DNA of 5,203 bases, taken from Candidatus Zhuqueibacterota bacterium. Lineage in GTDB: Bacteria; KSB1; UBA2214. Position 1 is the stretch's first letter. Each line of letters begins with the position of its first letter. A model generated the notes under the pieces. That model did no database searches, was not told the origin of the DNA, and was given only the letters and a program-made list of their open reading frames with translations. This document shows, piece by piece, positions 4,858 to 5,203 of this stretch. A program made the translations under genes and the position numbers. The stretch covers positions 1 to 5,203 of the forward strand of contig JAKJDB010000233.1 in the NCBI GenBank assembly GCA_022706175.1, written 5' to 3'.

Positions 4858-4898
4858 AGCATGCTTGTAAGAACATTATAAAGGAGCGGGCTGAAAAC

Positions 4899-5203
4899 AT
4901 GGTTGATCGACGAGGAGAGAAGATCGGCTGGCTGGCTGGTTGGATCGGAGGATTCAGCTGGGTCGCCATCCTGTCCATCGTCTTTATGGCAAGAGGCCAA
5001 TGGACGCCCGGCTGCGCAGGCATTCTGTTGGTCTTGGTTGCCTGGGGCACGGTCGTTTTTCTTTCGCCCTGGAGAAGTCCTAAAACCCCGTATTGGAAAC
5101 TGATGCTGGGGCCGTATGTCCTTTTTCTGTCGGCGGCAGTCTGGGCCATATGGGCATTTGGCGGGATCAAATGGAGTGATTGGAACGGCTGGAACCTGTT
5201 GTG
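4899..5203 (+). CDS. Trp-rich multi-pass membrane protein of unknown function (3' partial)
   Basis: The frame is open to the last base, giving 101 visible residues and no stop. Three membrane helices are predicted at about residues 9-30, 38-55 and 67-87. A short basic N-terminus (MVDRRGEK) and a SPWRSPKTPYWKL loop (56-68) lie between hydrophobic stretches. Twelve tryptophans in 101 residues is very high, several in the segment after helix 3 (KWSDWNGW, 91-98). The start is ATG 4899 with AAGGAG at 4881-4886. The 12-nt spacing is long, and the frame is open upstream to 4806 with a TTG at 4839, so a longer N-terminus is possible but less likely. I have an impression of having seen similar short membrane proteins with GGF-W and PW-PTPYWKL patterns in bacterial genomes, but know no function. 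Confidence 0.65.
   Translation, partial: MVDRRGEKIGWLAGWIGGFSWVAILSIVFMARGQWTPGCAGILLVLVAWGTVVFLSPWRSPKTPYWKLMLGPYVLFLSAAVWAIWAFGGIKWSDWNGWNLL

Noticed and set aside
4523..5170. Minus-strand ORFs (4523-4720, 4692-5000, 4769-5170)
   Set aside because: They overlap one another and the better-supported plus-strand membrane gene, have no clear ribosome sites and no recognisable domains.

Overview
The window looks like chromosomal DNA of a strictly anaerobic bacterium that uses corrinoid (vitamin B12-type) methyl-transfer chemistry. The main clue is the left end: a RACo-type ATP-dependent corrinoid activator followed by two small accessory genes. This combination is typical of acetogens, sulfate reducers and many uncultured lineages with the Wood-Ljungdahl pathway or methylamine/methoxy-type methyltransferases. 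Coding DNA is moderately GC-rich and the long spacer is AT-rich. The sequence alone does not fix a phylum. The repeat style in the spacer (short stems around a GTA triplet) suggests to me an uncultured FCB-type lineage, but that is only an impression from memory.

Layout. (1) 1-2522, plus strand: a tightly packed operon of the RACo-like activator (5' end outside the window), a DUF3786 protein (15-nt gap) and a 75-residue Cys-rich zinc-ribbon protein (4-nt ATGA overlap). (2) 2523-2909: a spacer with a possible structured RNA or repeat element (2528-2681), a good sigma-70-type promoter (2687-2715) and a long leader with its own predicted helices. (3) 2910-3840: a small three-helix membrane protein with histidines placed like those of b-type cytochromes (DUF4405-like), then an SRPBCC-fold protein. 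They are probably one transcript, with a hairpin between them. (4) 3841-4898: about 1.06 kb with no convincing large gene. It holds four short hairpins that keep a GTA (or TAC) triloop while the stem sequence differs. Each sits inside a longer imperfect stem, two point one way and two the other. Also present are a perfect 15-bp inverted repeat, a diverged direct repeat about 480 bp apart, and two weak small ORFs. (5) 4899-5203: the first 101 residues of a Trp-rich membrane protein of unknown function, open at the window edge.

How the genes work together. In the left operon, RACo-type proteins use ATP and a 2Fe-2S electron carrier domain to reduce Co(II) to Co(I) on corrinoid proteins that have become oxidised. 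The two downstream proteins are translationally close or coupled and are probably helpers of the same corrinoid system, but neither has an established biochemical role. The DUF4405/SRPBCC pair has its own promoter and is probably a separate function. The 1-kb island is the least explained part of the window and the best candidate for something undescribed.
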